NCBI GenBank assembly: GCA_017871115.1
Contig: JAFCIZ010000005.1
Coordinates: forward strand, 2,402,501 to 2,466,500
DNA: 64,000 nt
Direction of reading: 5' to 3'
Source: Cunninghamella blakesleeana
Lineage: Eukaryota; Mucoromycota; Mucoromycetes; Mucorales; Cunninghamellaceae
In this document: positions 24,326-36,895 of the stretch, piece by piece
Layout of the letters: the number at the start of each line of letters is the position of its first letter
Numbering within the stretch: the stretch's first letter is position 1
Notes under the pieces: model-generated
Told to the model about the DNA's origin: nothing
Seen by the model: only the letters and a program-made list of their open reading frames with translations
Databases searched by the model: none
Position numbers and translations under genes: made by a program

Positions 24326-26179
24326 TTAAGCAGTTATTTGATTTGTGGTAAGGTCCTTTGGCCAAAAGGGAGCATCAGAACCATTTGAGCGAGTAGAGAC
24401 GGTAAATTGAGGTCTTACTTGATCACTAAATTGTACTACAGGTTTAAGAGTATAAAGTTTAACTTCATCATTATCATTTAAAATACTTCTTTTTTCAAAA
24501 TGATTTGGATTCCATAATTGAGGTGAATACTTTTTAAGTAATGAACCATAAAGAGCTAAACTATAACGCATATGATGGTAATGTCTTAATTTAGGTTGAC
24601 CTGTTTGTTTCCAGAGATCAAACCAAACATCATTATCATAAGTACCAATATTATCTACTAACCACATAGAATAATAATTTAAGGCCACATCAATAACATA
24701 AGATCCTCCTTTTTTTGATCGTTCAATTATAGCTTGAATGACAGCTGTAGCTCCAGCAGATCCTGTACAATAATCACTACTTGCTATTACTGGAATAATT
24801 GCTTCTTGATTCTTTTTCATATTTGGATCCTTTGATACTTCTGCTAAACCTTCAGCAAATTTTCTTGACACACCACAGCAAGAATCACTAATGGGTTGCC
24901 ATCCAATTCTTTCAATCCATGGTCCATACCATCCATATGTATTTTCTCTTGCATAAATAATACCTCTGCCTCTTTTTTTAGCTAATTTTAATATATTTTC
25001 TTTCCCTAAACCATATTTATCTAAATGAAAAGCACGATAGCCTGTATATATATATGTTAAAAAAAATGTTAAAATTAATCATCAATTTTCTATTATATAT
25101 ATATATATATATACTAATTAATAATGATTACCTTCTACAATAACATCAGATTCTAACATTAAATCCAAAAGTTTTTTTCTATCATCTTCATTATGGAAGT
25201 CTAATTCAACACACCATTTACCATTATTTGTATCAGGATGAACAATATTTAAATCAGGTAAATTAGGACTGGTAATCCTAATAACACTTGCACCATATTC
25301 AGCCAAAGTTCTTGTAATAACAGGAGCAGCAACGATTCTAGTAATATCTAATACTTTAAGACCTTTTAATGGTCGTTCTATAGTACCATCGTCTTGATTA
25401 GCCCACCATTGAGCAGGAGTACCATCATTAATAAAATGAGTTTCAAAAAGGTTAGCATGTGCTGTAGCTTTATATTGTTCTGTTTCTTTAAATTCATCTG
25501 AAGTATAACAGATTACACCAGCTTGACCATTAATGTCATTAGATAAATGATCTAATTCTTCGGCTGTATACTTTAAGCATTTTTCTTGATAAATAGGCCA
25601 GATTTCATCAAAGGTTAGTTTAGAGAAATGATCAAGGTTTTCTTCCAAAAGGGGCATACCTATTGCTTTTTGAATGATTTGAGGTTGCGTAGACCCATAA
25701 AGATTATAATATTTACCATCCTTTGTTTCATATATAGCACAAGAACCAAAATTATAAGAAGCTTCAGTATTAAAATAATCTTGATTTTTAAATAACCTTT
25801 GAAAAAGATCATAACATTTACGACTATGAACAGGTATATATTCCTCTTCATTGTTTTTATTTTTAAAAACAAATTGATTATGAAAAGTTGACATAATAAA
25901 GACTTGAGCTTGATCAGTATTAATAGTTATATGGTCTATAGTTGTATTGTATTTTTTTTCTACTAAATCTAATAGACTAAGCCCTTCAAAAGCTTTTAAA
26001 ACACTAATGGATTCTGCATATCGCCAATTAATAGGAATACCAGGTTTTTGAGTACCTTCAAAACGAAGTTTGGTAGAAGCAAGTTGTTTTAAATCACTAG
26101 TATATTTTACTTTATCATTGTTTATAATAGAGGAATAAAATATTTTAGTGCATTCTTCTTGTAAATTAAATTTATCCAT
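24326..26179 (-). CDS. Family III CoA-transferase (CaiB/BaiF type)
   Basis: Two exons: 25132-26179 and 24326-25041, joined within a Gly codon, for 1,764 bases and 587 residues. The family moves CoA between acyl groups or racemises acyl-CoAs. The diagnostic CaiB segment begins at about residue 267 (GLKVLDITRIVAAPVITRTLAEYGASVIRI). The segment ASSDYCTGSAGA (near residue 430) holds the likely catalytic Asp of the family. The first 250 residues form the N-terminal half typical of the longer fungal members. The particular acyl substrate cannot be told. There is no signal peptide. A long inverted repeat begins about 130 bases upstream of the ATG. Confidence 0.87.
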
Positions 26180-26312
26180 ATTATGTATGTATCTTCTAAT
26201 AAAAAGTTAAGATGAAGAAATAATAAAAAATATGAAAAATGAATGCATGATCTTATATAATGAATTTTAAACTCAGTGGTTAAATAATTTAATCGTTTTT
26301 ATTGGTTCCGTT

Positions 26313-27157
26313 CTTAATAATGAAACAAGTACATTATATATATGAAAATATATGTTAGTATGTATAATATAAAGAAAATAATAGATTATGCTATGATTCA
26401 AAAAAGAAAAATTACCAGCAGGGTTAATATTTTTCCTTTTCTTTCTTTTTTTAAACCAAAATAGAAAAGGTTGATCGCCTGGATTAAACTTTTCCCTTTA
26501 AACTAAATACAAATTGGCTATACCAATGTTACTTTTATTTTTATGAACGTTTTAAATGTGAGAAAAAGAAAAAAGAAAACAATCATTTTTCCAGTTTAAA
26601 TGATAAACTACATTTCGGTGTTAACGGTTATTTATTTGTACGTTTTACTTTATTTCTGAGAATAGATTATTATTATTATTATTATTATTATTATTTATTA
26701 TTAATTCATTCAACTTCAAAATGTATAAAATTAATCATATATTTATTAAAAGCTAAACATTATTAAATTATTACTTTAAAAGTAAAATAGAGAAAGATAA
26801 AAATAAAAGCAGCGATAGTAAGGGAGGAAATAAACTTGATGGTTATAATATGGTAGTGTTTAGATTTTCAGAGTATTTATTTATTCCAATTTATTTATTT
26901 TTTTTCTTTTTTTCTTTTTCTCACATTTAAAACGTTCATAAAAATAAAAGTAACATTGGTATAGCCAATTTGTATTTAGTTTAAAGGGAAAAGTTTAATC
27001 CAGGCGATCAACCTTTTCTATTTTGGTTTAAAAAAAGAAAGAAAAGGAAAAATATTAACCCTGCTGGTAATTTTTCTTTTTTGAATCATAGCATAATCTA
27101 TTATTTTCTTCATATTATACATATATATATATATAATGTATATGTTTCATTATTAAG
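26313..27157. mobile_element. Long inverted-repeat (foldback-like) element
   Basis: Left arm about 26313-26579 and right arm about 26901-27157 are reverse complements around a spacer of about 320 bases. By eye, about 200 bases (26372-26574 against 26908-27110) match without a mismatch. One mismatch occurs at 26371/27111, and the outermost 50 bases are similar but looser, beginning with CTTAATAATGAAAC on both ends. The spacer holds an (ATT)n run (about 26668-26696) and no ORF. I see no transposase and no clear target-site duplication. It fits a foldback or MITE-like element, or a recent palindromic duplication; a hairpin transcript would be long and double-stranded. Confidence 0.85.
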
Positions 27158-27572
27158 GATAGGGTGTAATCTTTATATATACATATTTTCTGGAAATTAT
27201 TCGCGAAGATGAAAAAATAAAAAAATGTATAAAAAAAATATTTACTCTCATTTTGCATAAATATAGAATTGGTAATTAATTTTATACAATTAACGATAGA
27301 TATTACAAAAATAATAAGCATCAGTTTTTCTTTTTTTTTTTAGTTAAAATATGAATAAAAAACCAATTTAAAAAATAAAAATAAAATTATTAACCATGTT
27401 TTATTACTATTATTATTATTGAACATTATAACACTATTTTAACAGAACTTAATTGTTATTGAACCCTTTTAACTATAATATTTTTTAAGTATCTATATAG
27501 AAGTATATATTTAATTCTTAATCAAATATATAATACTAATAATAATAATAGTATTAATAAAATAAATAGTTA
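27158..27572. other. Intergenic, 3' flank of GH3 gene
   Basis: Very AT-rich with ATT/AAT repeats. No gene seen. Confidence 0.5.
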
Positions 27573-29094
27573 TTATAAATTAAAAGAAATCGATTGACGA
27601 ATATCACGACTACTAGCGCCAATATATAGATGATATTCGCCATGAGGTACTACCCAAGCATGTAATGCTTCATCCCAAATACTGAGTTCATGTTGATTTA
27701 ATTCAAAATGAACAACTGTTGATTCTGATTTCTTGATAAATACTTTTTCAAATCCGCGCAAGACTTTAGGTGGCTCTTTAGCATCCTTTGGAAATCCAAT
27801 ATAAGCTTGTACAACTTCATTCCCATCTCTATCTCCACTATTTTTTATATTAACGTCTGCTTTTACAATAATCGGTGAAGTTGATGATCCGGAAGTGTTA
27901 TTCTTATTGTTGTTATTAATAGTACCAACTTTAGCTATTTTTAATTCGCTATATGTAAAATTGGTATATGATAACCCATGTCCAAATTCAAATAATGGTT
28001 CAATATTATTTTGATCAAAGTGTCGATAGCCAACGAATATACCTTCGTCATAGTCAACCTACAAATATGCAAATTTAATAAATACATATGTTAATTAAAA
28101 TAAAAAAATATAGATTATTTTTTAAAAAAATAAGAAAAAATAAAATAAAATAATAGTGATCAAATTTTATTATAAAAATACTTGCATTTTGTTTAAGCAA
28201 ATGAATTTTTGCGGGATAATCATCAAGATCTTTTGCTATTGTATAAGGTAGTCGGCCAGAAGGATTTACATCACCAAATAATATATCAGCTAAAGCATGA
28301 CCTGATTCTTGACCAAGATAACCTATTATAAATATGTACATATATATATATATATATATTAATTAATTAATCAAAAAAAAAAAAGATCCAAGTGTGAAAA
28401 GGAAATGTTTATTTGTTTGTTTTATTTTATTTTATTTTATTTTATTTACCTGCCCATACAACAGCTTTAATGTTAGGATGATCAATCCAATCCATTTTTA
28501 CTGCGCTAGGAGAATGTATTACTACAATTGTATTTTTATTTGCATTGGCCACAGTTCTAATCTATTAGAATAAAATAGGAAAACAAATGAAAATTAGGAT
28601 TAACTTTTTATTTCGTTTTATTTATATATAACTCATAAAATGATATGTAATTTACCAAAATATCGCCATTTCTATCAAGGTTATAGCTAAGGCGATCAAA
28701 TGCTTCCATTGTAAATATATTGGAAAATACAATGGCAACATCGGAATTCTTGGCTTCAATATGAGCGCTGATAATATTTATATCTGAATTAACACGATTG
28801 ATCTTTATATCAGGCCCAGCTCTTTCTTCGATGCCTTGTTGCGGCTATTAAAATTATATAAAATGTCAAGATAAAATTAAATAAAAAAATGATCGATTAT
28901 ATATTATTAAAAGACTTACAGTAATTAAATAAGGAAAGGTAACTGAAGCACTGCCTCCACCACTACTAACATGGCCAGTTAAACAAGGAAAGTTACCACA
29001 TAAATCATTACCTCTATAAATCCATATATATAATATTATATGGTTATTAGTATTTGTCTTTTTTATAACCATTATAATTATTATTTTTTATAAT

Positions 29095-29134
<40 letters not shown>

Positions 29135-30988
29135 CAAGCTTACAATATAGTACTATTTCCAGCATCAGTACCAATAACAGCAATACTTTTAACTTTATCT
29201 TTTAATAAAGGAAGTACCTTGTCTTGATTTTTTAAAAGCACGATTGAAGCAGCACCTAATTCACGGACATATTTTTTATGGTCTTCTTGGACGTTAATAT
29301 TTTGATCTTTGGAAGAATCAAAGGCATTCATATTAACTGAAGGATACCCATCGTTTTGGCCAAACTATTATTTTTAAAATAATGCAATGAGTAAAGTAAA
29401 AAAAAGGACGATGGTATAAAGTATTATTAGCATTAGCATTATTATTTTATTCTTATTTTTATTTTTTATTTTTTATTTTTTTAATATTTTATTTATATCA
29501 CCTTGTACCAAGTAGCAACAATACGCATAGCCATATCATGAATCTAATAAATATACATATTATTTTAATCCATGAACAAATCATTAATATATAAATATGT
29601 ACACATTTCTTTATATATGTATACATACCTTTTCTTTTGAAACTTTTCCATCATTAACGGCTTTAACAAGATTAGTACCAAAATAATTATCATTTGGCTG
29701 AGAAACATCAAGACCATTGTTTGCACTTTCTACAGTTGAATGAGTAGCTAACCAATCCGAAGTAATAAAGCCTTTAAAGTTAAGCTCACTTTTAATAATA
29801 TCATTTAAAATATATTTATTTTCACAAGCATAAGTCCCATTTACTCTATTATAACTACACATCATGCTGCCTACTCCTGCCTACAATGTGATATAAATAA
29901 ATAAATAAATAAAATGATCATTGCATATAGTTTTATATTTATAAATAATTAAATGATTCATTTTGCATATTCATTTTTTTTTTCTTTTACTTACATTAAT
30001 TGATTTTTCAAAAGGCCATAAATAAATTTCGCGTAGTGCTCGATCGCCAACATTAGAAGATGACTATCAAATGAAAAATGAAAAAATGTATGCTTAAATA
30101 ACTTTTATTTTATTTTTATATACATATATATAATAATTATTAATTTTATATATAGCTTACAGTTTTTCTAAAAGTTTCCTGTTCATTTGCAACGACATGT
30201 TTTGCTTGAGCAATCTATATGTACAAGTATAAATAAAAAAGCATGAATTACTAGACAATCGAATCTATTATTATCATTGTTATTATCATTATATCTAGAT
30301 AATTTGTTAATGACTTTTTTTTATTTATATTTACATCTATATATTACATACCACACCATTACTTTGTACACCAAGTATAGTTTCTGAAGCAACAATAGCC
30401 GAAAGATATGGATCTTCACCAAAAGTTTCAAAATTACGACCAGCCATTGGAGTACGAACCATATTCATAGAAGGACCCAAAAATACATTTATACCTTTCC
30501 CTCTAAACTCTTTACCAATATATTGCCCACGTTCACGTATAGCCTTTTTATCAAATGAAGCGGCTGTATTAATTCCTGATACACCAGCTGTAATACCTTT
30601 CGTTGATCTTACCTTTTATAAAAAATAAAAAATAAAAAATGGAAAAGGGTAAATCATGAGACGTTTCCTTTTTTAGAAGAGTTCCTTTTTATACTTATGC
30701 ATTAATTAGGTTATTTTTATTTTAAAAAAATCTTACACCTATAGGGCCATCTTGATAACATATGGAAGGAAACAAACCTTTTACTTCTTGAGTAGTTCCA
30801 ACACAAGGACCAGAATTACCAATGCCGGACATGATTGATACTTTTTGCTCCAAACTCATTTGATTTACTATTGAACTTGCTTTTGAATAAGCCTCTTCCC
30901 ATGTTAATATTTCTAATCCATCGACTACATGATTATAATTATTTAATAAAACCAAAATTTCAATAAAAAACAATAATCTTAGTATCAT
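27573..30988 (-). CDS. Secreted GH3 beta-glucosidase
   Basis: Twelve exons in coding order: 30737-30988, 30352-30612, 30161-30214, 29995-30063, 29629-29880, 29502-29543, 29144-29364, 28920-29013, 28656-28844, 28450-28561, 28192-28322, 27573-28058. They sum to 2,163 bases, giving 720 residues. It hydrolyses beta-linked glucose from short oligosaccharides such as cellobiose. A hydrophobic signal peptide covers about residues 1-23. The GH3 N-terminal barrel follows, with the nucleophile in GFITSDW (Asp about residue 254). The second alpha/beta domain carries [10 protein letters not shown] and the GRLPYTI segment. The C-terminal fibronectin-III-like domain ends in [17 protein letters not shown]. 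The protein is complete, and the exon 8 border was fixed by reading frame. It is probably exported to digest plant or wall glucans. Confidence 0.94.
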
Positions 30989-31391
30989 ACTTTTATTATT
31001 TTGTTTAAATATATAGTTATAATAAAAATAAGAGAAAAGAAAAAGAAATAAAGAGAAATAATAAAAATATAAAATATAAAATTATTATATGTATAAAAAA
31101 GGAGAATAAGGTGATGATAATGTACATAAGGAGTGACAACATAATACAATTTATTAAATATATTCTATATTTATTTATTTATTTTTTAAAGTTATATGAT
31201 ACATATTCTACCTTTTTTATCTTATTTTTACTTTTTGTTATCGGTTACACTTTTGTCTTAGTATTAAATATTTTCCATATTCACATTCACAAACTTATAT
31301 ATGTACTTTTATTAATCTGGTATTTTCTATTCATTTAGTAATACGTAATAACAATAAAGTTTTTGCTACCAATCTATATTTTATATTCTAT

Positions 31392-31437
<46 letters not shown>

Positions 31438-31522
31438 TGTAAGTATCTTTTATTATTCTCATTATTGTCCATATATATATATATATTTAAAACATATTGA
31501 AAAAAAAAAAGCAATGTACCTA
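30989..31522. other. Intergenic, GH3 promoter side
   Basis: Upstream region of the GH3 gene, followed by (AT)n runs at about 31393-31433. The plus-strand ORF at 31111-31338 is Ile/Leu/Tyr-rich and has no support. Confidence 0.45.
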
Positions 31523-31744
31523 TTATTTTTTTCCATTTCTTTTATCAGGTATTGAAAAAGGCGAATAAGGTATATCTAATGATTCAGTTGAAGGTTCGTA
31601 TAAAAAAGACGATGATCCTTGGCTTTGTTTCTTTTTATCTTTTTGTTTTTTCAGTAATTCTTTTTCACATTGTTTTTGAAGTTGATCAAACTTTTCTATA
31701 TCATCAGATGTTAGTTGAATACTAGATGCCGGATATCTTATCAT
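31523..31744 (-). CDS. Small hypothetical charged protein
   Basis: Intronless ORF of 73 codons. The first half predicts a helical, Lys/Gln-rich coiled segment (SDDIEKFDQLQKQCEKELLKK). The second half is Ser/Pro-rich and ends in a basic tail. Amino-acid composition differs from chance AT-rich frames (few Ile/Phe/Asn, many Ser/Gln/Asp), which supports coding. I do not recognise a family. It sits alone between GH3 and the SHD1/F-box gene. Confidence 0.5.
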   Translation of the reverse strand: MIRYPASSIQLTSDDIEKFDQLQKQCEKELLKKQKDKKKQSQGSSSFLYEPSTESLDIPYSPFSIPDKRNGKK

Positions 31745-32060
31745 TGTTATTATTACTTTAAATTTATATTTTATTATCCAAAAAATATAAAGTAAAAAAA
31801 AAAGTTGAAATATAAAAATCGAAAGAAAAAATATAGCTATAAAAAAAAATTGAAAGCCCGGAAAGCCTTTTTTTTACTGATCTAGCAAAAATTACACCTT
31901 GTTAATTTCATTTTATTTTATTTTAAATAAATACCACATAATAATATAGTAATAATAACAATTCTCCTAATAATAATAATAATAATAATACTAATACAGT
32001 AGTTTTATTATAATTATACATATACAAAAAATAATTATCCTAAAGAAAAATAAAAATCAT
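31745..32060. other. Intergenic, nothing recognised
   Basis: A/T-rich, with an AAT trinucleotide run near 31970-31991. Confidence 0.5.
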
Positions 32061-34145
32061 TTATTTTTTTTTCTTTTCCTTTCGTTTGCTTTTTTTCGTT
32101 TCCAATTTCACTTTAAAATCGCATTCTTTTTGATGTAAATCCAAGCATCGATAACAATAAGTAATATTAGATGAAGGATCATGACCATCACAATATTTAC
32201 AAGATAATTGACATTGATGACAAACTGTCCGTTTACTTATTTTTGTTCCCACCACACCTTGAATAAGAATACATTTACAATGTTTAAAATCAATGGACGA
32301 TTGGCAAGAAGAGCACCATTGACCATGGCATCCACCACCACATTTAATTAATTCACAAAAAGGACATGCTACAATACCACATTGAGTGCATTGATTTGAG
32401 ACAAGTTTGGTTTTCATTTTACAAGTAGCATGAAAATAGCCATGTTGATGTTGGAAAGGGTTATTTTTATTGGTATTGCTAGGCTGTTGTTGTTGTTGTT
32501 GTTGTTGTGGTTGCTGCCACTCTGTATGGCATGGATTCCTTTGTCTCATTTTAACATTATTTGTTTTAGAAGAAGTAATAATTGTTGATAAACAATGAGG
32601 TTGGTTACATAGTGCTAAAGGTAATTGACATCGACCACAACCTGATACATGAAAGTTGATATTTGGATTTCGTTGACAATGGTCACCACCACAAACTCGA
32701 CCTTGACAATGATCACAGCTAGGTGCACAAGCTAAACACCTTTTGATAGGTACTGTGCCACAAGAGACACAATTTAAAGTAGGTGTACAAGCTGCTATTT
32801 TACATTGATCACATGTTTGACAATCTAATAACACTGTTTTTTTAGCCAATTTATTTAAGGAATGTTGAATTATATCTATATCTGAACCATGAATTGGGGT
32901 AGTGGTTCTTTTACTAAGCATAGAGAATTGTATTAAATTAGGTTGACAGATAGCATTTCCTTTTGGTGAAGAGGTTGATAAAGTTTGTAATCCAGTAGCT
33001 AGTTGATGATAGTCCATATTTTGACAATGTTTTATCGATAATATGCGAATGGCCGGGAAAAATTGTAATATAAAACTAACAGTAGTAGCTTGAATAAGTG
33101 TATAATCTAAAATGACAATTTTGGGTGAGTAATGTAATTGGGATTCCCTTAGAGTGTTTAGAAACTGATGAATGAAATAGTCTTCAATAGTTGATGCTTC
33201 CGTTTTTAAAAAATCAATATAATGCCATACATCATAATGTAAAATGAGATTACGAATATATTTGGAGGTGAGTAATAAACGGATTCTTGATTTTACATCT
33301 AAAAAATAACCTATATTAATGATTACTTGATTCGGTAAATCGGTGATTGATCTTCTTCTTTGTTGTCGTTGCTGATGTTGATCATGATAAGAAGAGAAAT
33401 CATAATAATGATGCGTTCTTGTCGGTGAAAAATCCATTTGAGAAGGCTGTGGTTGTGATAGGACAGGATGATATTGCTGTAAATGATGCATTGGAGAAGG
33501 TGAATAACTAGCATGGTACATAGGTGATGGTTGTTGTTGTATTGGGCTAGTTAAAAAGTTGTTATTATTGTCATTATGATTATTATTATAACTGTGATTA
33601 TAACTATGATTATTGCTAATTTGAGGGTGATAATGGTGGTGATTATTGTAATTATTGTTAGGAGGGTAATATGGAGAAGAAGGTGGAGGCGAAGTATTAT
33701 TATTATTATTATTATTATTATATTGTTTTGATATTTTTAAAGTAGGAAGCGGAGGAGAAGGTGTGTTTGGAGAAGTAATATTAGTTGATAAATTAGACAT
33801 AGCTCTATTCAAATCATGTAAGGTCGATGTATTTGTGTTTGTATTTGTATTGGAAGATATGGCTGAATTATTCCTTGAAGTTGGTATAATGGTACTGTTA
33901 TCCTTTTCTGAATCTGGAAATAAGCTGTTCCATTCTTTTAAGCCTATTTGTTGTTTAAGGTATTCTAAATCACTATCACAAAGTCGTTGAATAGGTATAG
34001 CAATCACCCCACCAGTCGCTTTTTTTAATTTTATTTTGTTGCCTTGAAATAAACTAATAAATGTTGCTTCAGTTTCAAACTTTCCATCTTTTCCTTTCCA
34101 TATATGTGCATTCAATTGATTAGTTCTTTTTTCCTCTATTGACAT
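32061..34145 (-). CDS. SHD1 / F-box / Cys-rich protein
   Basis: Single-exon ORF of 694 residues. Residues about 10-70 resemble the SLA1 homology domain 1 (WKGKDGKFETEATFISLFQG, then a Lys-rich strand and IPIQRLCDSDLEYL), a module known from actin-patch proteins. Residues about 75-260 are low-complexity Asn/Ser/Pro/His/Gln. A likely F-box lies at about 267-312 (ITDLPNQVIINIGYFLD), which would bind Skp1 in an SCF ubiquitin ligase. From about 435 to the end there are many CxxC and CxxH pairs, looking like several zinc-binding knuckles, interrupted by a poly-Gln tract. The C-terminus is a Lys/Arg tail. The combination suggests an F-box adaptor with an unusual target-binding part. Zinc binding and SCF membership are inferred. 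Confidence 0.78.
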   Translation of the reverse strand: MSIEEKRTNQLNAHIWKGKDGKFETEATFISLFQGNKIKLKKATGGVIAIPIQRLCDSDLEYLKQQIGLKEWNSLFPDSEKDNSTIIPTSRNNSAISSNTNTNTNTSTLHDLNRAMSNLSTNITSPNTPSPPLPTLKISKQYNNNNNNNNTSPPPSSPYYPPNNNYNNHHHYHPQISNNHSYNHSYNNNHNDNNNNFLTSPIQQQPSPMYHASYSPSPMHHLQQYHPVLSQPQPSQMDFSPTRTHHYYDFSSYHDQHQQRQQRRRSITDLPNQVIINIGYFLDVKSRIRLLLTSKYIRNLILHYDVWHYIDFLKTEASTIEDYFIHQFLNTLRESQLHYSPKIVILDYTLIQATTVSFILQFFPAIRILSIKHCQNMDYHQLATGLQTLSTSSPKGNAICQPNLIQFSMLSKRTTTPIHGSDIDIIQHSLNKLAKKTVLLDCQTCDQCKIAACTPTLNCVSCGTVPIKRCLACAPSCDHCQGRVCGGDHCQRNPNINFHVSGCGRCQLPLALCNQPHCLSTIITSSKTNNVKMRQRNPCHTEWQQPQQQQQQQQPSNTNKNNPFQHQHGYFHATCKMKTKLVSNQCTQCGIVACPFCELIKCGGGCHGQWCSSCQSSIDFKHCKCILIQGVVGTKISKRTVCHQCQLSCKYCDGHDPSSNITYCYRCLDLHQKECDFKVKLETKKSKRKEKKKK

Positions 34146-35375
34146 GAATATTAGAGATTAAAATGAAATAAAGGAAAAATATATAATAAATATTTAATGA
34201 CTCGTAAGATATATATGTTTTTGAAAAAAAAGGAAAGAGAGAAAATTAAAAATATCTAAAAGTGATTTTTAATAAAAAATATTTTTATCCTCCTTGGTCT
34301 GTGTAACTGATCTATAATTATCACCAGTCCTTTTGTTTATATTCATCATCATCATCGTTTTATATATCATATAAAATAAAGCAATACAGTAAATGGTATA
34401 CAATATATATATATATGATTAAATGTTTATACATTTATGTTTTTTTTAAAAAAGAGAGAGAATTATCCCCATTTAAATTTTTTAGACTAAATATAAAAAA
34501 ATTAAAATTCAGCTGTTGGTTTTTCTTGTATTGACAGGCGCAGGTCCTGGATGAATTAGATTTTATTCCTTACATATATTTAATTATTTATTAACATAAA
34601 ATTATATAAATCTTAAATAAAACGCTGTTTATATTATTATTATTTTTTTAAAAAAAATATAATGGGTTTACAATAGTAATATAATGAAAAGAAATATATA
34701 TATATATATATATATTTAAAAAAATAAAACGAATAAAAGAGAGAGCGCGAAATAAAAGGAATGGTTTTGATATACGCATATGTATAATGAGTTAAAACTA
34801 TTTATATATAAAAGCTACTTTTTAAAAATCATATTAAAAATGATATATATATATTTATATATAATATCAATTAGCTAATATAGAATTATCACTAGCCATT
34901 CTTTTTTTGATTATAATTCATTGTACTGTTATTATTATCATTTATATTAATGCCATATATTGATAATAAAAATGTATTGAAAGGATAGTGCTCCGCATGT
35001 TGGAGATTCGCACCATGTTCTTACTGCTTTTAAAATATTTTCCATAATTACTTTTTATTTTATGAGATTAAAAATAAATATGGAGATCAAACAATAATAA
35101 ATATGAATATAATATAAACGTAGCTGTATATATACATATTATATTTACAAAATAATTAAATTATATTTATTGTTGTTGTCATTATAATTGATTATTAGTA
35201 ATAAAAATAAAAGAAAAGAAAATATGAAGTAATAGTAATGACCATTGTTTAGATAAAAAGGATATAAATTTGAAGTAGATGAGTAAAAAAAGGATAAGAG
35301 AAGCACTAGATAGTAATGCATATGTGTATGTATGTAATATATGACTTATACAATATTAGTAAATAATAATGATAA
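34146..35375. other. 1.2 kb intergenic gap
   Basis: Holds the SHD1/F-box gene promoter and the ADA1 3' flank. (AT)n runs lie at about 34700-34716 and 34840-34862. A small GC-rich patch at about 34986-35025 is discussed under rejected items. No gene seen. Confidence 0.5.
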
Positions 35376-36895
35376 TCAAATGATAAATTCATTTTCAGAA
35401 CTTGAATCATCCAATTCATCATCCGTTACTGTATCATCATTTTCAGTTATTAAAGCTGTCAATCGTTCGGTATTAAGTAAATTTTCTACTGTTATATAAG
35501 GCGATAACCTAAAGGAAAAGGCTAAATCACGCAATCCTATTGATGCTTTTTGTGTTGAATCATTCATATACAGATTGTTACAATTATTATTATGCTTATT
35601 TTGGTTATAAGTTGCCATAGGTGTTAAAGATAATGATGATGAAGATGTTCTTGTAATTGGATTGATATTTTCTTTTTGTATCATTCGTAGTCCTACTGAT
35701 TTATTATATCTACATTTACATATAACATTGGAAAGTGTTGATTTAATATAACTCTAAAATAAATAGATTGAAAAAAGCGAGAAAAATAAAAGGTAGCAAT
35801 TTGTTATTAAACAGGAATATATATCTATTTTGGCATACTTTTTTATTATTATTTACCTCCATAGCAAATAATAAAGCATAAACAGCATCATCAGAAACGC
35901 CACCTGATAATCCATTTTCAATAGCAATGCTGGTCATTCTTGATTGTAGAGTACTAGAACGGGGTAATTCGCGTAAATCACTACAAAGTGGCGATAATAA
36001 TCCACGTGAATATTCCATACTAACATCTACTCATCCAATATAAAAAAAAATCCAAAAATAAAAACAAAATAAGATTATTGTTATTATTGTTTCCTTTTTC
36101 ATCCTTTGATTCTTTGATTTTTAATCACGTATATATAGATTGTCATCTTTTTTTTTCTTTCTTACTTGGTGGTAAAGCTATAGGTTTACTGATACGAGGT
36201 TCTAAAAGTTTATTTACTAATGGGCGTAATTTTTCTTTATCTCCATTCTAATAATAATTATAATAAATAAATAATATTTGATCAATAATCTATATTGATT
36301 TTCCTATTTCCTTTTTTTTTTTTTTAATATATATTTACTTTAATTAAAGCCTTTAATCTTTCTCTATCCTGTTTACTTAAAGACATAATATCCATTTTTA
36401 ATTTTTGTTTCCTTGGATCATGATCTTGACCATCCTTTCCACGTTTTCTTTTCCATCCTACTGTACGTTGCCTTGAAGGAGGTGGTGTTTCGGATTGTGC
36501 ATTATGTATTGTACTTAATATGAAGGCATTGTGTAAATGAGCTATGACAATAGTAACAATGAAAATAATGAAAAGAGAATAAAATAAAATGTATATTTGG
36601 AATGATGAATAAACTAATCTATCCATCTATATCTATATATCTATATGTATATATGCATATTTTTTTAAAAAAGTTTTTTACCATTTTGTCTACTAAGATA
36701 TAAGTTGGCATAAAAATCAAATTCTTGTCTATTTAGCTTTCCCATAACAAAATCTCTTAAGGCATCCCAATAAAGTGGACCATTATCACCTAAACAATCC
36801 GCTAGCTGTTGTTTGATAGCCATCACATCTTTTCTACCATTAGTGGTTCTAAGTGTTGTAAGATCATTATTATTTTGTTTTATCGTGGTTGGCAT
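35376..36895 (-). CDS. HFI1: SAGA complex subunit Ada1 (Hfi1)
   Basis: Five exons in coding order: 36682-36895, 36339-36541, 36166-36247, 35857-36029, 35376-35753. They sum to 1,050 bases, giving 349 residues. The N-terminal SAGA-Tad1 signature is clear: KQQLADCLGDNGPLYWDALRDFVMGKLNRQEFD, then the LHNAF element. A second conserved stretch, ELPRSSTLQSRMTSIAIENGLSGGVSDDAVYALLFAME, matches the histone-fold region that pairs with Taf12 in SAGA. The C-terminal acidic tail is Ser/Asp/Glu-rich. The role is structural within the SAGA coactivator in the nucleus. Yeast Hfi1 is longer (488), largely in its linkers. Confidence 0.87.

Noticed and set aside
26668..26696. (ATT)n in the foldback spacer as a CRISPR-like or tandem array
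   Set aside because: Simple microsatellite without spacers; such ATT runs are scattered through the window.
34986..35025. tRNA-like patch (reverse strand GGTGCGAATCTCC resembling a B box)
   Set aside because: No acceptor stem, no A box at the right distance and no anticodon stem could be drawn.
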